Shown here piece after piece: positions 20,037 to 32,574 of a stretch of DNA of 64,000 nt. Numbering within the stretch: the first letter of the stretch is position 1; each line of letters opens with the position of its first letter. The notes beneath the pieces are model-generated. The model was not told the origin of the DNA. It did not search any database and worked only from the letters and a program-made list of their open reading frames with translations. The translations under genes were made by a program, and so were the position numbers. The stretch comes from Persicaria tinctoria (Eukaryota; Streptophyta; Magnoliopsida; Caryophyllales; Polygonaceae), in NCBI GenBank assembly GCA_037127255.1, contig JBANSL010000004.1, positions 71,880,627 to 71,944,626 on the forward strand, written 5' to 3'.

Positions 20037-20041
20037 CTTCT
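20037..20041. repeat. Target-site duplication of A2, left copy
   Basis: CTTCT, identical to 27777-27781. Five bases is the usual size for Ty3/gypsy elements. Confidence 0.9.
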
Positions 20042-21513
20042 TGTTGTGAGTTGAATCTGCCATGTTTTACAGCAACGTTTATCTCGATTTCTGTATACAT
20101 TGCATTCATTTGGGCTAAGATAGTATAGAACCTATGTAGTTTATGTTTATTTGTCAAATTATGGAATCTACACCAGTTTCTGTTTAATTTGCAGAAATCG
20201 AGGCATTTTACAGCAATTCCACAGAAGGTCGGAAAAGCTGGGAAAACCACTACAGAAGTCCAAGGTCAAAGCAGCGGAACCAATCTGAGAGTCAAGGCTA
20301 CTCGATCTCGAGTAAGCCTTACTCGACCTAGACGAGCTTGGCCGAGCAGCTTTGGTCGACAAAGCCTGATCGAGAGCCAGACCAACCCGAGCTCCGGAAC
20401 CCAACTCGATCTCGACAAAGCCTGGTCGAGATCGACGAAGCCGAGACAGATCACCCGGAGTCGACAAGGAGAAGCTGCCCGAGAAGCTGAGGACGAGAAG
20501 CCGAGCCCCATCCTACTCGATCTCGACGAGCCTTAGTCGAGATCGACAAACCCTGAGCCCAGATCCGAGGTGGTCGAGGAAAGCTGCTCGAGAAACCCTA
20601 GTCGGCGAGCCAACCTACTCGATGTCGACAAGAGCTACTCGACATCGACGAGCGCCATGAGCCATGTCCGAGTCTGTCGAGCACCAGCTAGCCGAGACGA
20701 CGAACCAAAGCCAGTCGACCAAGACCTCTACTCGAGATCGACAAAGGTCTTGTCGAGGTCGACGAAGCTTCCAGAACTGTTCGACGCGGATTCTACTCGG
20801 TTTGGCTTTGCTTGGGCGCGAAGGCGGAAGATTCTATCCAAATCCATCATGTTCTATCCAAGGAGACAAGATCTATCAACATCATGAAGACCTACCATAA
20901 TTAGTTTTATCTTTCCTTTTAAGATTTATTTCCTTAAAACATTTATTTATCCTTAAGCATTTTAGATATAGTTTTAGATAGAGATAGATATCTTCTTTCC
21001 TAGAATAGCTAGGGAATGAAGGTTATAAATAAAGCCCATGGGGCTGAGTTTTAAGAATTCAATTTCAGAGACAGTTAGTTAGTTCCACAGAGACGGTTTA
21101 GGGAGTTCGAAGGTTTTAGGGTTTTGGCAGTTTGCGAAAGTTGATTGCCGGAATTGTAAAGGCTTTGAATATAGTTAATGCAAGTTGTTTTCTTTCAATC
21201 AATGATGTCTGAGTTTGCGATGGAGAGTGAGTAGTCAACCCACTTCTAGGGTTGGGGCGAGCCCGACGATAGCCATGCATAATTGAGGTAAAGATCGAAC
21301 CTTTATCATGTTTTGAGCCTTTTCCTACTTGTTGATGTGTTTATTGCCCATATAATGGAGATCCATGCTAACAACTTGGATTATAAACATAAAATCGGTA
21401 GAGACAATTAGGGTTACTTGAGAGAGTTGTCTAATTGTTGGAAAAGGCGAAAGCTTAATCCTTTAATGCGATTCACATGATTATCTGTTTGGTTCTACCT
21501 TATGCATGCTTGG
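20042..21513 (+). repeat. A2 5' LTR, beta subtype, truncated
   Basis: Starts TGTTGTGAG and runs to 'gcatgcttggttat', then passes directly into gag at the shared bases TTATAG (21511-21516). It lacks the conserved U3 module of the alpha LTRs. Words are paired at 20406/20426, 20517/20537 and 20732/20753. TATA box at 21024-21031. Confidence 0.85.
20406..20762 (+). repeat. TCGA word array, beta LTR
   Basis: Here pairs are often word plus reverse complement: TCGATCTCGAC at 20406-20416 and GTCGAGATCGA at 20425-20435 give an 11-bp stem with an 8-base loop; the same is true at 20517-20527 and 20536-20546. The array is repeated almost unchanged in the 3' LTR near 26202-26558. Confidence 0.8.
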
Positions 21514-24078
21514 TTATAGAGCTTAAAAATAATGCCTTTTATGGTAGATTTAATGAGTGTCCTCTTGAGCATATTACCAATTTTTCTGACATGTGCCGTA
21601 CTCTTGCTGAAGGTACAACCCTGGAATATGTCAAGATGAAAGCTTTCCGCTGGTCTCTCGCTGGGCCTGCACTGAAATGGCTGGAAGGGCTGAAACCAAG
21701 ATCACTCACCACATGGGCCCAAGTAGAGCAAGAGTTCCTGAAAAAATTCTTCCCACCCGCCAAAATAGCACATCTCCGCCTTCAAACAGAAGCAAGGGGA
21801 ACCGCTGGCAAAGGCATGGGAGCGCTACAAGGAACTTCTGAGATCTTGCCCTACTCATGGACAACCACCCTATGTCATTCAAGAGATTTTCTTCAACTCT
21901 CTTGATCAAGTCACCAAGGACAGAATCAACCATTATACTCGCTATGAGTATCTGACAATGCCGCCGGGTGACGCATGGGGAGTACTGGAAAAGCTCACTA
22001 ACTATGACAACAAATATGGGGCTACTTCAAACTATGAGGAGAACTCCTACGCCAGGCAAACACCATCTATGCCACTCTGTGAGCCAGCAAAGGAGATCGA
22101 CCCAGATGTCAGGGAGCAGTTCTACAGAGACCAAAATCGCAAGCTCCTCAAACAAGTCAAATATCTGTCTGTCAACCAGCCTTTCATCGAATGCGGATCA
22201 CAGAGGCACACCACTACTGAGTGCCCACACACAGAGCAAGTCAGGATGGCAGAAACACATGAGGAGGCAGCATATGCTGGGGGTCCAAATCGCTACAACG
22301 GAGATCAAAGGTTCTATCAACCACAGTGGAACCAAGGTCCCCCTAGGAATCCCCCACCCTACAGAGCTCCAGAACATCCAGAGAGGGATCAAAAGAAGGA
22401 TGATCTGCAGCTGATCCTTGAGGAGATGCGACGAAATCAGGGCACCATCAACAACCAATTCCAGAACATCACCACCAAATTTGGAGAGTTGGACATCTGG
22501 AAGAGGGGAATTGAGACTCAGATGGGACAAATCGCTGCACAGATCCCACGACCGGCCGGCAAGCTCCCTGGGCAAACTGAACCAAATCCTAAGGGGCAAA
22601 CTGGACATGTCGCAACTATCAAACTAAGGAGTGGACATCAACTACACGAGCCAGAGGTTGGAAAACAGCAAAGCAACAAAGAGCAGCAACTCGAGACAGA
22701 GCAGACACTGGTCGATCTCGAGGAGCCCCTGGTCGACCTCGACAAGCCTCTACTCTACCAAGAGAAGAAGCGGACCTCGGACTCCGCTGCGCAGACCAGC
22801 AACCCGGGGTCGACTACCCAACTCGAGGTCGACAAGACCTTAGTCGATGTCGACAAGCCTATAGTCGAGATCGAGGAGCCTCTGGCCGACGTCGACAACT
22901 CTGGAGCAACTCCGACAACTGATCTGGCTTCGAAACAGAAAAAGCCACTTCCTTTCCCTACTAAATCTCTTAAAGACCCCACTGCGGGCAGATTTAATAG
23001 ATTTTTCAATATGCTGCAAGAGCTAAACTTTTCTATTCCTTTTACAGAAGCCCTGCAAGAGATGCCTGGATATGTCAAATTTCTAAAGGAAATCCTGAGC
23101 AAGAAGCGGTCCATCTCAGAAATCGCAGGCGAATGCAAAGTACTCCACTTCCCTGAAAAGAGGCCTGACCTAGGTAAGTGTTCTGTCACTGTGGGTTTTG
23201 GCCAATATAAATATGATTCTCTATTCGATTTAGGAGCAAATGTGAGCATCATGCCTTTATCAATCTGGCGGAAAGTTAAAATAGGATGTATAGAACCTGT
23301 AGATGCTAAATTATATATGGCAAATAATACGGTAGTCATCCCTACAGGAATCGTTGAAAATGTCCCTGTCCAGGTTGGAAAATTCTTTGTGCCAGCTGAT
23401 TTCCTTATTATTGAATGTGCTAAAGATCCAACTAGCCCTATTATCCTTGGTAGACCATTCTTAGCTACTGCAGATGCCAGGATTAATGTTAAGAATCGAT
23501 CGCTCACCTTCACCATAGGCGATGAGGTTTTGGATTTCTCTTTTGGCCCTGCAAAGGAGGAGATTTCTTGGCTGGAGGTGAAGAGCATCATTATCGATGG
23601 GGCCAAGCAAACAGCGGAGGAAGGAGCGAAAACTGTACTCGAGGTCGACAAGCCTAACTCGACCTCGACAAGCACCCTCCTCGACATCGACAAGCCCTCG
23701 TCGACCTCGACCACCACCACTGAGCCAGAACCTTGCCCAGAGTCTAAGTATGGGGTCCCTGTACTCGAGGTCGACCAGCTTTACTCGACATCGAGTAGAC
23801 CTAAGCCCGAAAATTTCTGTTTTGGGTCCGAACAGGTAAGTGCAGGTATGAATTCTACTCCTCCTCAGTCCATAAATAAAAATTTTAATGATTTGAAGGG
23901 AGCTAAAACACCGTGGCGAGAAAATTTGCAGAAATTGAAGGCTACAAGGAAGAAAAAGAAGGAGAAGGGAGATGATGCAAGCAACCCCCTGTCCGCTGAG
24001 CTTGCATACTACCATCAGGACCTAGATGATCCAGGAGAAGGGCCAAGCATGAGAGGGCCCCACAATAATGGTCCTTGA
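21514..24078 (+). pseudogene. A2 gag-protease, frameshifted
   Basis: The gag start is missing. A 14-bp deletion between two CCGCC repeats near 21778 shifts the frame, so the gag core and the rest are read in different phases. The zinc knuckle has Phe in place of the first Cys (codon TTC 22183-22185; FIECGSQRHTTTEC). In-frame word arrays lie at 22712-22895 with 21-bp spacing and at 23636-23800. The protease has DLGANVSIMPL and IILGRPFLATADA. The C-terminus differs from alpha copies: a basic segment (RKKKKEKG) and a GP-rich end replace the integrase tail. The element could not make a working capsid. Confidence 0.85.
22712..22895 (+). repeat. In-frame word array, A2
   Basis: Word cores start at 22712 and 22733, then at 22823, 22844, 22865 and 22886, each step 21 bp. 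They encode LVDLEEP, LVDLDKP, LEVDKTL, VDVDKPI, VEIEEPL. Confidence 0.8.
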
Positions 24079-25837
24079 GAGCAAACGGAGAAGTCGGCCT
24101 AGCGACTCTAAAATCTAAAGCTTGTATATAAGACTTTATGAACTTTTGGACACTTTACTTTGTTTTTTTGGTTTTTTGGTTTTTGGTTTTTGTTCGTTTT
24201 TGGTTTTATGTCTTTTTAAGAACTTCATATGGATAGTCTTGTTTTTGGTATGGAATCTAACACTTATAGGTCGGCAAGCATATAAGGATCGCGAAAAGTG
24301 GAAAAGGAAGTCCCTGAAAATCAGTCAGAATCGACGAAGGCCAAGTCGACGACGACGAGGAGGAGAAGCCCAGAACTAGTCGATCTCGAGTAGGCCAACT
24401 CGATGTCGACGAGACCAGACCTTCCTCGACTTCTGATTTCACTAGACGCAGAGCAAAGCTACTCGAGATCGAGTACCTTGTACTCGAGATCGACCAGCAG
24501 TCCACTCGACCTATATCTCCTCGACATGATCTTGTGAGTTTCTTTTTCTACCCTTATCTTGTTTTTATTTGTTTTTATACAGTGAGGACACTGTAAATTT
24601 TAAGTATGGGGTGGGGGAAGGGCTTACATTGTGCATTTTTGATTTATTTGATTATATTTTATATATGCATTATTTCTTGGAATTGCTACATGGCTATTTT
24701 TGGAAAGCATTATTTGATTTATATATGCATGCATGAATTTCCAAAATTCTTGAAAAATGACCCATGAATTTCCAAAAGTCTTGAAAAATGACCCCCATTG
24801 AATTTTTTTAATAATGTCATGGAAGCTTTATTGAACTCGACGATGCAAAATTGGATTCATTAGAGATATAGCATGAAATTGCCTAGTGAAGGGAAGTCAC
24901 AATGAAGTGCATATTTTGATGAAAACCATGAAAGGAGGTAAAATTTGAAGTTCCTTTTGACATATTGCATGATAAAATGATGGAGGACTTTATATTTCCA
25001 TATAATGCTCATATTGTTAAATTCCTAGCCTTACCCATGCTTATGCATCACAAAAGCCATATTATGCCTTATTTCAAATATTGCTCCACATGATCTAAAT
25101 ATTGCCATTCTTTACCTTATCCGGGGATTATGTTGAGAATGATGTTACATTATGGAGATGTCATATGGTGTTTTGTGATTATTATCATTGTTGGAGTTTG
25201 GAAGGAAATTGTGTGAAATATATGGAAAATTTAATGAGTGAAAGAAAATCCAATCACCTAAGGAGATAAAGGTAGATTGACCCTGGTCTCTAAGATAATA
25301 GTTTGGAGAGATGGGACACATTGTGAGGAGTCCAAAGCACTAAGTATCCGGGGCCATTCATGACACCCATGTTTGCGACTCGCGAGAAGGCAGTGCTGAG
25401 GTTAGAGAGGTAAAAGCATTATTATTGATAAAAGCAATATGAAAGGTGATGAATTATATAGAGAAAGAATGTGGAATGAAACTCAAAATTGGAAAGTACT
25501 CCATTTCCCCGGATCATAAAAACACCACATTGCCGAAAATTGCCCACCTTTTAGCCTTTTACCAATCTACTCCTTCATAAGCTTAAATTAAAGTCTTCTT
25601 GATTATCAATGCTTTGTCACTTAAAAATTGTTTGTGCATAACCCTCTTTTTTTGAGTAGATGTTGCTTTTACATATTTGCACATGCATGAATCTGTGACA
25701 CTAGTACCTTTTCGAGGATGGTAATTGACTGCAGGGACATATAAGAATGAATCTATGATGTTGAGAGTTTGATTTCTTCCCCTGAATGACAAATAAAAGT
25801 ATTGCTTGAGGACAAGCAAGCTTAAGTATGAGGTGTT
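24079..25837 (+). other. A2 3' noncoding region
   Basis: No gene supported. It contains a further word array (24330-24530), an internal polypurine-like tract (about 24599-24622), a small tandem repeat around 'catgaatttccaaaa' (24734-24790), and the terminal hairpin (25802-25819) with polypurine tract. In alpha copies the region before the tract has no words, so the array is specific to the beta form. Confidence 0.75.
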
Positions 25838-27776
25838 TGTTGTGAGCTGAATCTGCCATGTTTTACAGCAACTTTTATATCGATTTCTGTATACATTGCA
25901 TTCATTTGGGCTAAGATATTACAAAACCTATGTAGTTTATGTTTATTTGTCAAATTATGGAATCTACACCAGTTTCTGTTTAATTTGCAGAAATCGAGGC
26001 ATTTTACAGCAATTCTACAGAAGGTCGGAAAAGCTGGGAAAACCACTACAGAAGTCCAAGGTCAAAGCAGCGGAACCAATCTGAGAGTCAAGGCTACTCG
26101 ATCTCGAGTAAGCCTTACTCGACCTAGACGAGCTTGGCCGAGCAGCTTTGGTCGACAAAGCCTGATCGAGAGCCAGACCAACCCGAGCTCCGGAACCCAA
26201 CTCGATCTCGACAAAGCCTGGTCGAGATCGACGAAGCCGAGACAGATCACCCGGAGTCGACGAGGAGAAGCTGCCCGAGAAGCCGAGGACGAGAAGCCGA
26301 GCCCCATCCTACTCGATCTCTACGAGCCTTAGTCGAGATCGACAAGCCCTGAGCCCAGATCCGAGGTGGTCGAGGAAAGCTGCTCGAGAAACCCTAGTCG
26401 GCGAGCCAACCTACTCGATGTCGACAAGAGCTACTCGACATCGACGAGCGCCATGAGCCATGTCCGAGTCTGTCGAGCACCAGCTAGCCGAGACGACGAA
26501 CCAAAGACAGTCGACCAAGACCTCTACTCGAGATCGACAAAGGTCTTGTCGAGGTCGACGAAGCTTCCAGAACTGTTCGACGCGGATTCTACTCGGTTTG
26601 GCTTTGCTTGGGCGCGAAGGCGGAAGATTCTATCCAAATCCATCAAGTTCTATCCAAGGAGACAAGATCTATCAACATCATGAAGACCTACCATAATTAG
26701 TTTTATCTTTCCTTTTAAGATTTATTTCCTTAAAACATTTATTTATCCTTAAGCATTTTAGATATAGTTTTAGATAGAGATAGATATCTTCTTTCCTAGA
26801 ATAGCTAGGGAATGAAGGTTATAAATAAAGCCCATGGGGCTGAGTTTTAAGAATTCAATTTCAGAGACAGTTAGTTAGTTCCACGGAGACGGTTTAGGGA
26901 GTTCGAAGGTTTTAGGGTTTTGGCAGTTTGCGAAAGTTGATTGCCGGAATTGTAAAGGCTTTGAATATAGTTAATGCAAGTTGTTTTCTTTCAATCAATG
27001 ATGTCTGAGTTTGCGATGGAGAGCGAGTAGTCAACCCACTTCTAGGGTTGGGGCGAGCCCGACGATAGCCATGCATAATTGAGGTAAAGATCGAACCTTT
27101 ATCATGTTTTGAGCATTTTCCTACTTGTTTATGTGTTTATTTCCCATATAATGGAGATCCATGCTAACAACTTGGATTATAAACATAAAATCGGTAGAGA
27201 CAATTAGGGTTTCTTGAGAGAGTTGTCTAATTGTTGGAAAAGGCGAAAGCTTAATCCTTTAATGCGATTCACATGATTATCTGTTTGGTTCTACCTTATG
27301 CATGCTTGGTTATCGTTGTTGCAAACCCCAATCTTGGAAGTCTTTATTTTTATTCGTTTTCGTCCCTGCCCTTGTCGATCTCCACCACCCACTGGTCGAC
27401 CTCGACGACTGATTCTCGACCCAGAGTCGCTGTTGCTTAAGTGTGCAGGAATCGACGAAGCCCCAACTAGACTTCGACAAGGCCAACTCGATCTCGAGTA
27501 GCCTCTGGTCGAGATCGACCACCCTTTGCCGACCTGTGTTGCTGTGTTCGACAAGTCTGACCTTTTGTTGAGTAACCTTACTCGAGGTCGAGGACACCTG
27601 TTGTCGACTTCTGATCGTGAGATTCGTCTGTTGCCTAGGATCCGCTGACACGCTTCCTCGTGGATCGATCCTGACTTCCCACTGCTGCATCAGGAGGAGG
27701 TCTTGTATTTATTTTGCGTAGGCATAGTCTGGTTTGAATTATATTTATATTTTAGACTCGATTTCCTCCTACAACA
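25838..27776 (+). repeat. A2 3' LTR, beta subtype (1939 bp)
   Basis: Complete, from TGTTGTGAGC to CTACAACA; TATA box at 26820-26827; word array at about 26096-26570 and a second in U5 (27374-27610). Followed by the CTTCT duplication. Confidence 0.9.
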
Positions 27777-27781
27777 CTTCT
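27777..27781. repeat. Target-site duplication of A2, right copy
   Basis: CTTCT, matching 20037-20041. Confidence 0.9.
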
Positions 27782-29050
27782 CTTCCCCTCTCACGTGGAA
27801 CCCCAGCTCCCGTCTTCCCTCTCGCTCTCGTCCCTTGGCGCATTCGTCCCCGACCTAACTCAAGCCATCTCCAGATCTCTATCCCCCTGCTTCTTCATCG
27901 GCGCGGTACCACTACCACCAGCCCACCTCTTTCCTTTTCGCCATCTCTGCCTATCACCGCCAGGCACCCCTCTTTCCCTCACCGGATCCCCGTCCGGCGT
28001 CGCCTCACGACCTCTCACCTCTAACTGGTGCCCTCATCTCCTTATATGTTCATCTCTTCCGCCAGCAGCCACCACGCCTCCGCCCGAAGCTCCTGTACTC
28101 AGCCCTCGCGCTTGCTCTCCCTCCCGCACCGGCTCCCTAACCGCCAGCAGCCACACCTGTCGTACCACCACTTCCTCTCTCGCATCTACTGGTGGTAACT
28201 GCAACTCGACTCCAATTTTTGTTCGGTAAGTGCAGGCATCTTCCTCTTGAGCTAGTTGTTTATGGATTTCGATTTGGGGATTTTCCACACCGATTTTGTG
28301 CTTAATGAATGTTGAACTGGTGAGTCGTTGATTGACTCTGCTCAAGTTCGGTTGTGTTTGGTTTGGGTGAGTTCCTGATTTTGCTTCAAATATATGATTG
28401 AAAATTTGAAATTGTGGAGTTTGTAATTGATAATGTGCTAGGAAGTTTGTGTGCTGAAATATGCTAAACTGGTGAATGATTGATGCTCATAGATTTGGCA
28501 CCGATTTCATGTTGTTTTGTGCTTCAAATTGTGCTAATATTTGAAGGTGTCAATCCTTATTTGTTTGATGAGATTGAGGTATTACTTGTGTTAATCTTGA
28601 TTTATGGAGAGTTGAAGCTGTTTTCAATGCCTTTTGATCATTCTGCTGGACTTTAGTTTATTATATGTGACGCTTTCACATAGTCTGTTTGATCTTAAGT
28701 GTTTAGTTGTGATGGGGTGGTTTCCATTTGTCCAAGTTGATGTTTAAGGTTGTATAGTGCTTGATCTTATCGATTGTTGGTTCCTCGTTGCTGTTGTGCT
28801 GTTGCTATACTTGTTAGGCTTGCGTATGCTGCATTTTTGTGCTGTGTAAAGGCCAATTACAAAGGAGATGCTGTCGGAATTTTGTAAGATATCACAGAAG
28901 GTTCCAAATGAACTCTCTGCACTACTAACTTGAATTAGGATTGCTGAATTGTGCTCATGATCCCCATCGTTCCCTCCTAAGCTAATTTGAAGAATTGCTC
29001 AAAGTGCCTCATTTGTTTGGTAAGTTTCCTCTACCTCCCATTCTTCATTT
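27782..29050 (+). other. C/T-rich, gene-like segment inside family C
   Basis: From 27782 to about 28228 the DNA is C/T-rich with an open frame of 144 codons (ATG at 27795) rich in Pro, Ser and Leu. At 28225 comes a strong donor-like CGGTAAGT, followed by about 770 bp of T-rich, intron-like sequence. This looks like the 5' end of a plant gene (leader or first exon and intron) rather than retrotransposon coding DNA, and may be a captured host fragment. No known protein is recognised, and it may instead be element-specific leader-like DNA. Confidence 0.3.
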
Positions 29051-30418
29051 TTCTACTTTGGGGACAAAGTAGATTTTAAGTATGGGGTACGGAACTTCTT
29101 GTGTGACTCTGTTTTTGCATATAATTTTTTTTTCTTTTCATTTTTCTTTTTCATGTGCATTTCATGCATTGCATTGCATTTGCATATAGATGTCTTGAGA
29201 TGAACCTTTGCTATAAAAATTCCTTGCTCTTCTTGAAGAATATGTCACTTCCTTGATTGAAATTGGTTGATAATATTCTCTAAGGCGTGTTGAAAAGCTT
29301 GTGATGATCTTGATTGTTGGGTTTATGCTATAATTCTTTCAAAAACTAATCATCTTGAGACTTGTTGAGATTGAGATTATGAGACAAAAAGTCGTGAGCT
29401 TCTGAGCCTAGGACTGACATCCATAAGTCCTCTTTCTTTTGTGTGTGAATTCCTCATCTTGATTTCATTATCTTCACAACTTGCGTTAGAACCTCTCGAG
29501 GCCACATATATGACTTGTGTGCATTGCATAAACATGATTGAGGCAACTTTTGTTAGCCTATTATTCCCTTCCTACCCTATTATGATATCCTTTGCTTGAA
29601 GCCCGTTGAGCCTAATAACCTATTCATTTTTAGCTCCACAAGATTATCCTTAAGCCTATTTTAGCCTCGTTTACCCATCTGGGAATTAGGATGAAATAGA
29701 TTTATCTATAGTTTTGTGGACAAGAAGGAATATGTGCTTTGAGTGATTATGTATTGAATGAGGGTTAGGTGCTTCAAATGTATTTTTATTGTGATGAAGA
29801 AAAAGAAAACAATGAAAAAAAAAAGAAAATGAAAAAAAAATGAGAATAAATTCTTCTTCATCGTTAGGAAAAGTTATCAAAAGTTGAGAGTTTTTAAGTT
29901 GAGAGTTTTTAAGCTTAGTTGATTATGTGATGTGGTTGTGAGAACTTTGGTATGTGTGTTGAAAAAGAAGATGAATTGTGGTGGAAAGTTAGGAAGTAAT
30001 TCTATTTCCCGGATTTTAGCACCACATGGACAAAGAATCCATACCTTTTGTTTCTTACCTTGGCCCCATTACAACCCATGAAAAGACCTCACGATTTATG
30101 TTTATGTGCATAGTCCAAGTGGTGGAGAGTTAGGACGCTAATTCAAGCTTATGGTAGATGAGTTTTCAAGATTTGAGCTAGAGCCGAACTTTTATACCTT
30201 AGACACATGAGTGATAGTGTTCCACAAAATGTCCTATGTGAGGTATTGGAATTGATGTCTTGACTTGTCTCTTGCATGATTTGCTTACTCTTGTTTTGAA
30301 CCCAATGTCTAGATCTAAGTGGGCAAACACATTGCTTGGATAGAAGCCGAAATCTTTCTTGTGATTATTTACACTTGTTCTAGCTTGAGGACAAGCAAGG
30401 TTCAAGCATGGGGTGATT
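29051..30418 (+). other. Family C 3' noncoding region
   Basis: No gene. It starts near a polypurine-like TTTTAAGTATGGGGT (29074-29088) and ends with the hairpin GCTTG-AGGA-CAAGC (30383-30396) and the tract TTCAAGCATGGGGTGATT before the LTR. The layout parallels families A and B. Confidence 0.7.
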
Positions 30419-31199
30419 TGATAGCATCTATTTTAGTCATATTTTAGGGTTGCATTTGCATATTAGTTTAGGTCATTTTCATGCACATTTGTCATATTTT
30501 ATACTTTATTTATTTTATTTTGCATTTTCGGAGTCTACACCTTGTTTTTGTTTGTTTCAGGCATTTTGAGGTCAATATTGAGGAAAATCAAGGTTTAATA
30601 CGGAGCGTCGAGCATGTTGGATCGGAAGCGAGGAGCTAAAGTACCAAGTGCGGAAGTTGCTACGTCTTGGGGCTATTTTACGGAGTTAAATCTATAATTG
30701 GGTGTTGGGTCAGTTTTCAATTATTTAATTTTGAGGGTTGAAATTGTAATTTCCTAAAAATATATTTATATACTCCAGTGTTTAGAATTCAAGGGGGGCT
30801 TTTTTCGGACTTTGGTTATGCCGTACATGGCTTCGGCCACTTTTTACGTTTAGGTTGTTCTTGGTTTGACGGTATACACTTTGGATCGAGGACGGAAATT
30901 TTGGTTTGCATTCTATTCTAAACTTTAATCTATTTCTGTCTATAATCTAGTTCATTGTTTATTTTATTATGCTTTTCTAATTTCTCCGTTCTAGGGTTAG
31001 GGTGATCCAAACGATGATTTGGTAGTGTTGAGATTGATATTCATTTGTCTGATCATTGTTAGATTTAATCCTATTGCGCCAGCCCTAATTGATGAAAATT
31101 GGTTAGAACTGATTTAGGATTTGAAATCGAAACACTAAACCCTAAGTTAGAATTTAGATGGTGAATTTAGGCCGAAAAGCTATTGGATCCGTCGGAATT

Positions 31200-32574
31200 T
31201 GACAAGAGGAAAACCCGTCGTTGTTCTTGCCAAAGAATACTCAAACTCACAACTAGTATAGTGTGTAAGCAATAGGTCGATTCACAGGGAAATCTATCAA
31301 TTCAAGTGTCAATTCTAATCGCTAAGAGAGAAATTGGGGGCTTTTGGTGTAAAAAAGATCCGCCTTTTCTCAAAGCGGAAGCAAACAAACAAAGTAAGTT
31401 GATTGTAGAATGCAATAGAGATAAATAGGTTCACCTACAATTTATCACTTCGATTGATGAATTCGATCCTTGTCTCAGCCTCTAGTTCTTGTCTTTTCCT
31501 ATCAATGTCCTTGTCCAGATCTTAGGTAAATTACTAGTCCTACGAGTCCTAGCAACCATTATCTCTAAATAACCCTAACACGGTTAAGATTCAACCTAGA
31601 GATAGCATTAAGATTATGAATTAACCAAGGTACACATAATATCAAGCTACGAGTCGATATTCAACATGTATTAAACTTCCTACACATCCAATTAGTCCTA
31701 CGAGTCCTAAAGGGATATGATTGCCACTTGGGTTAAGGTTCGCTACGAGGAATCTACAAAACCCTAGCAATTGAATGAATCTACTCTAAGTAGTTGATCA
31801 GGCCAGAGAGAATAAACACATTCAAGCAATTAAGCACAAGGAAGTCAAAACATTGCTATAGGAATAAGAACTAGATTAGGAAACTCACAATTTAACAATC
31901 AAAGATCCAAATCGTAGGAGAAACCTTGAGAGTTTAGTTGCTCATGCTCAACGGCGCTCTCAACAATGGAATAAAGTGCATAAGGTTTTTGAAATAATAA
32001 ACTAGAAAAGTCCAACACTGAATCGACGTTTCTGCAGCGGCCGCGGGGCAGCCACCACAGGCCGCGGGGCGGCCAGGCGATCAGCGAAATCATTCGACAG
32101 AGCTTCGAGCCGCGGGGCGGCTAGCTTGGCCGCAGGGCGGCTTTTACTGTTCACAGTAATTTTTCCGTTTCGAATTTGGTCTCGATGTCAACATGAAAGT
32201 TGTAGATCTTGGAAAGACCTTTCCAACGCATGGTCATAATAGTTAATCGGACCACCGAGGCCTCCAGAAAGTGCGAAACAAGTTCAGCATGTTTGTCGAC
32301 AACTTCTGTTGACTTGTTCTTCACTTAGGCTCTCTAACTTCGATTCCGCTCCCGGGCTCTTCACTTTTCCTCCTCCTCTTCACTTTTCCTTCATCCATGA
32401 GCCTCCTCATTCCTAGTCGGATCCACATATACCTGAAATAATCCATAAAAGCGTGTAGATTCCGATTCCACCAACAACACAAGTATAAATGCAAATCTAG
32501 CTTAAACTATGCATTATGCGTATCTAAATCATGCTAAATACAACCCAATATACCTACCTAAATGCATGCTATCA
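31200..32574 (-). mobile_element. Family D solo LTR (1375 bp)
   Basis: Read on the minus strand it runs TGATAGCATGC...CTTGTCA, with no internal sequence. It contains the U3 module (about 32175-32290) in inverted orientation relative to family A, and four family D words at 32039-32142. Flanks are GAATT on the left and GAACC on the right, so no convincing duplication is visible; the insertion may have decayed or the left border may be off by a few bases. Confidence 0.7.
32039..32142. repeat. Family D dyad-word cluster
   Basis: GGCCGCGGGGCAGCC (32039) and GGCCGCGGGGCGGCC (32060) start 21 bp apart; AGCCGCGGGGCGGCT (32108) and GGCCGCAGGGCGGCT (32128) start 20 bp apart. The consensus is a perfect palindrome around GGG. 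Confidence 0.75.

Larger units (their letters stand above)
20042..27776 (+). mobile_element. Element A2: family A, beta subtype, with target-site duplication
   Basis: Flanked by a perfect CTTCT duplication (20037-20041 and 27777-27781). The 5' LTR is truncated (20042-21513) by a deletion that also removed the primer-binding site and the start of gag; the 3' LTR is complete. The shared LTR part differs by only a small number of bases, so insertion was recent. The gag-protease frame is broken and lacks the integrase tail found in alpha copies. Confidence 0.9.

Noticed and set aside
29686..30405. Short minus-strand frames in the family C 3' noncoding region
   Set aside because: They lie in A/T-rich noncoding DNA parallel to the families A and B regions and carry no motif.
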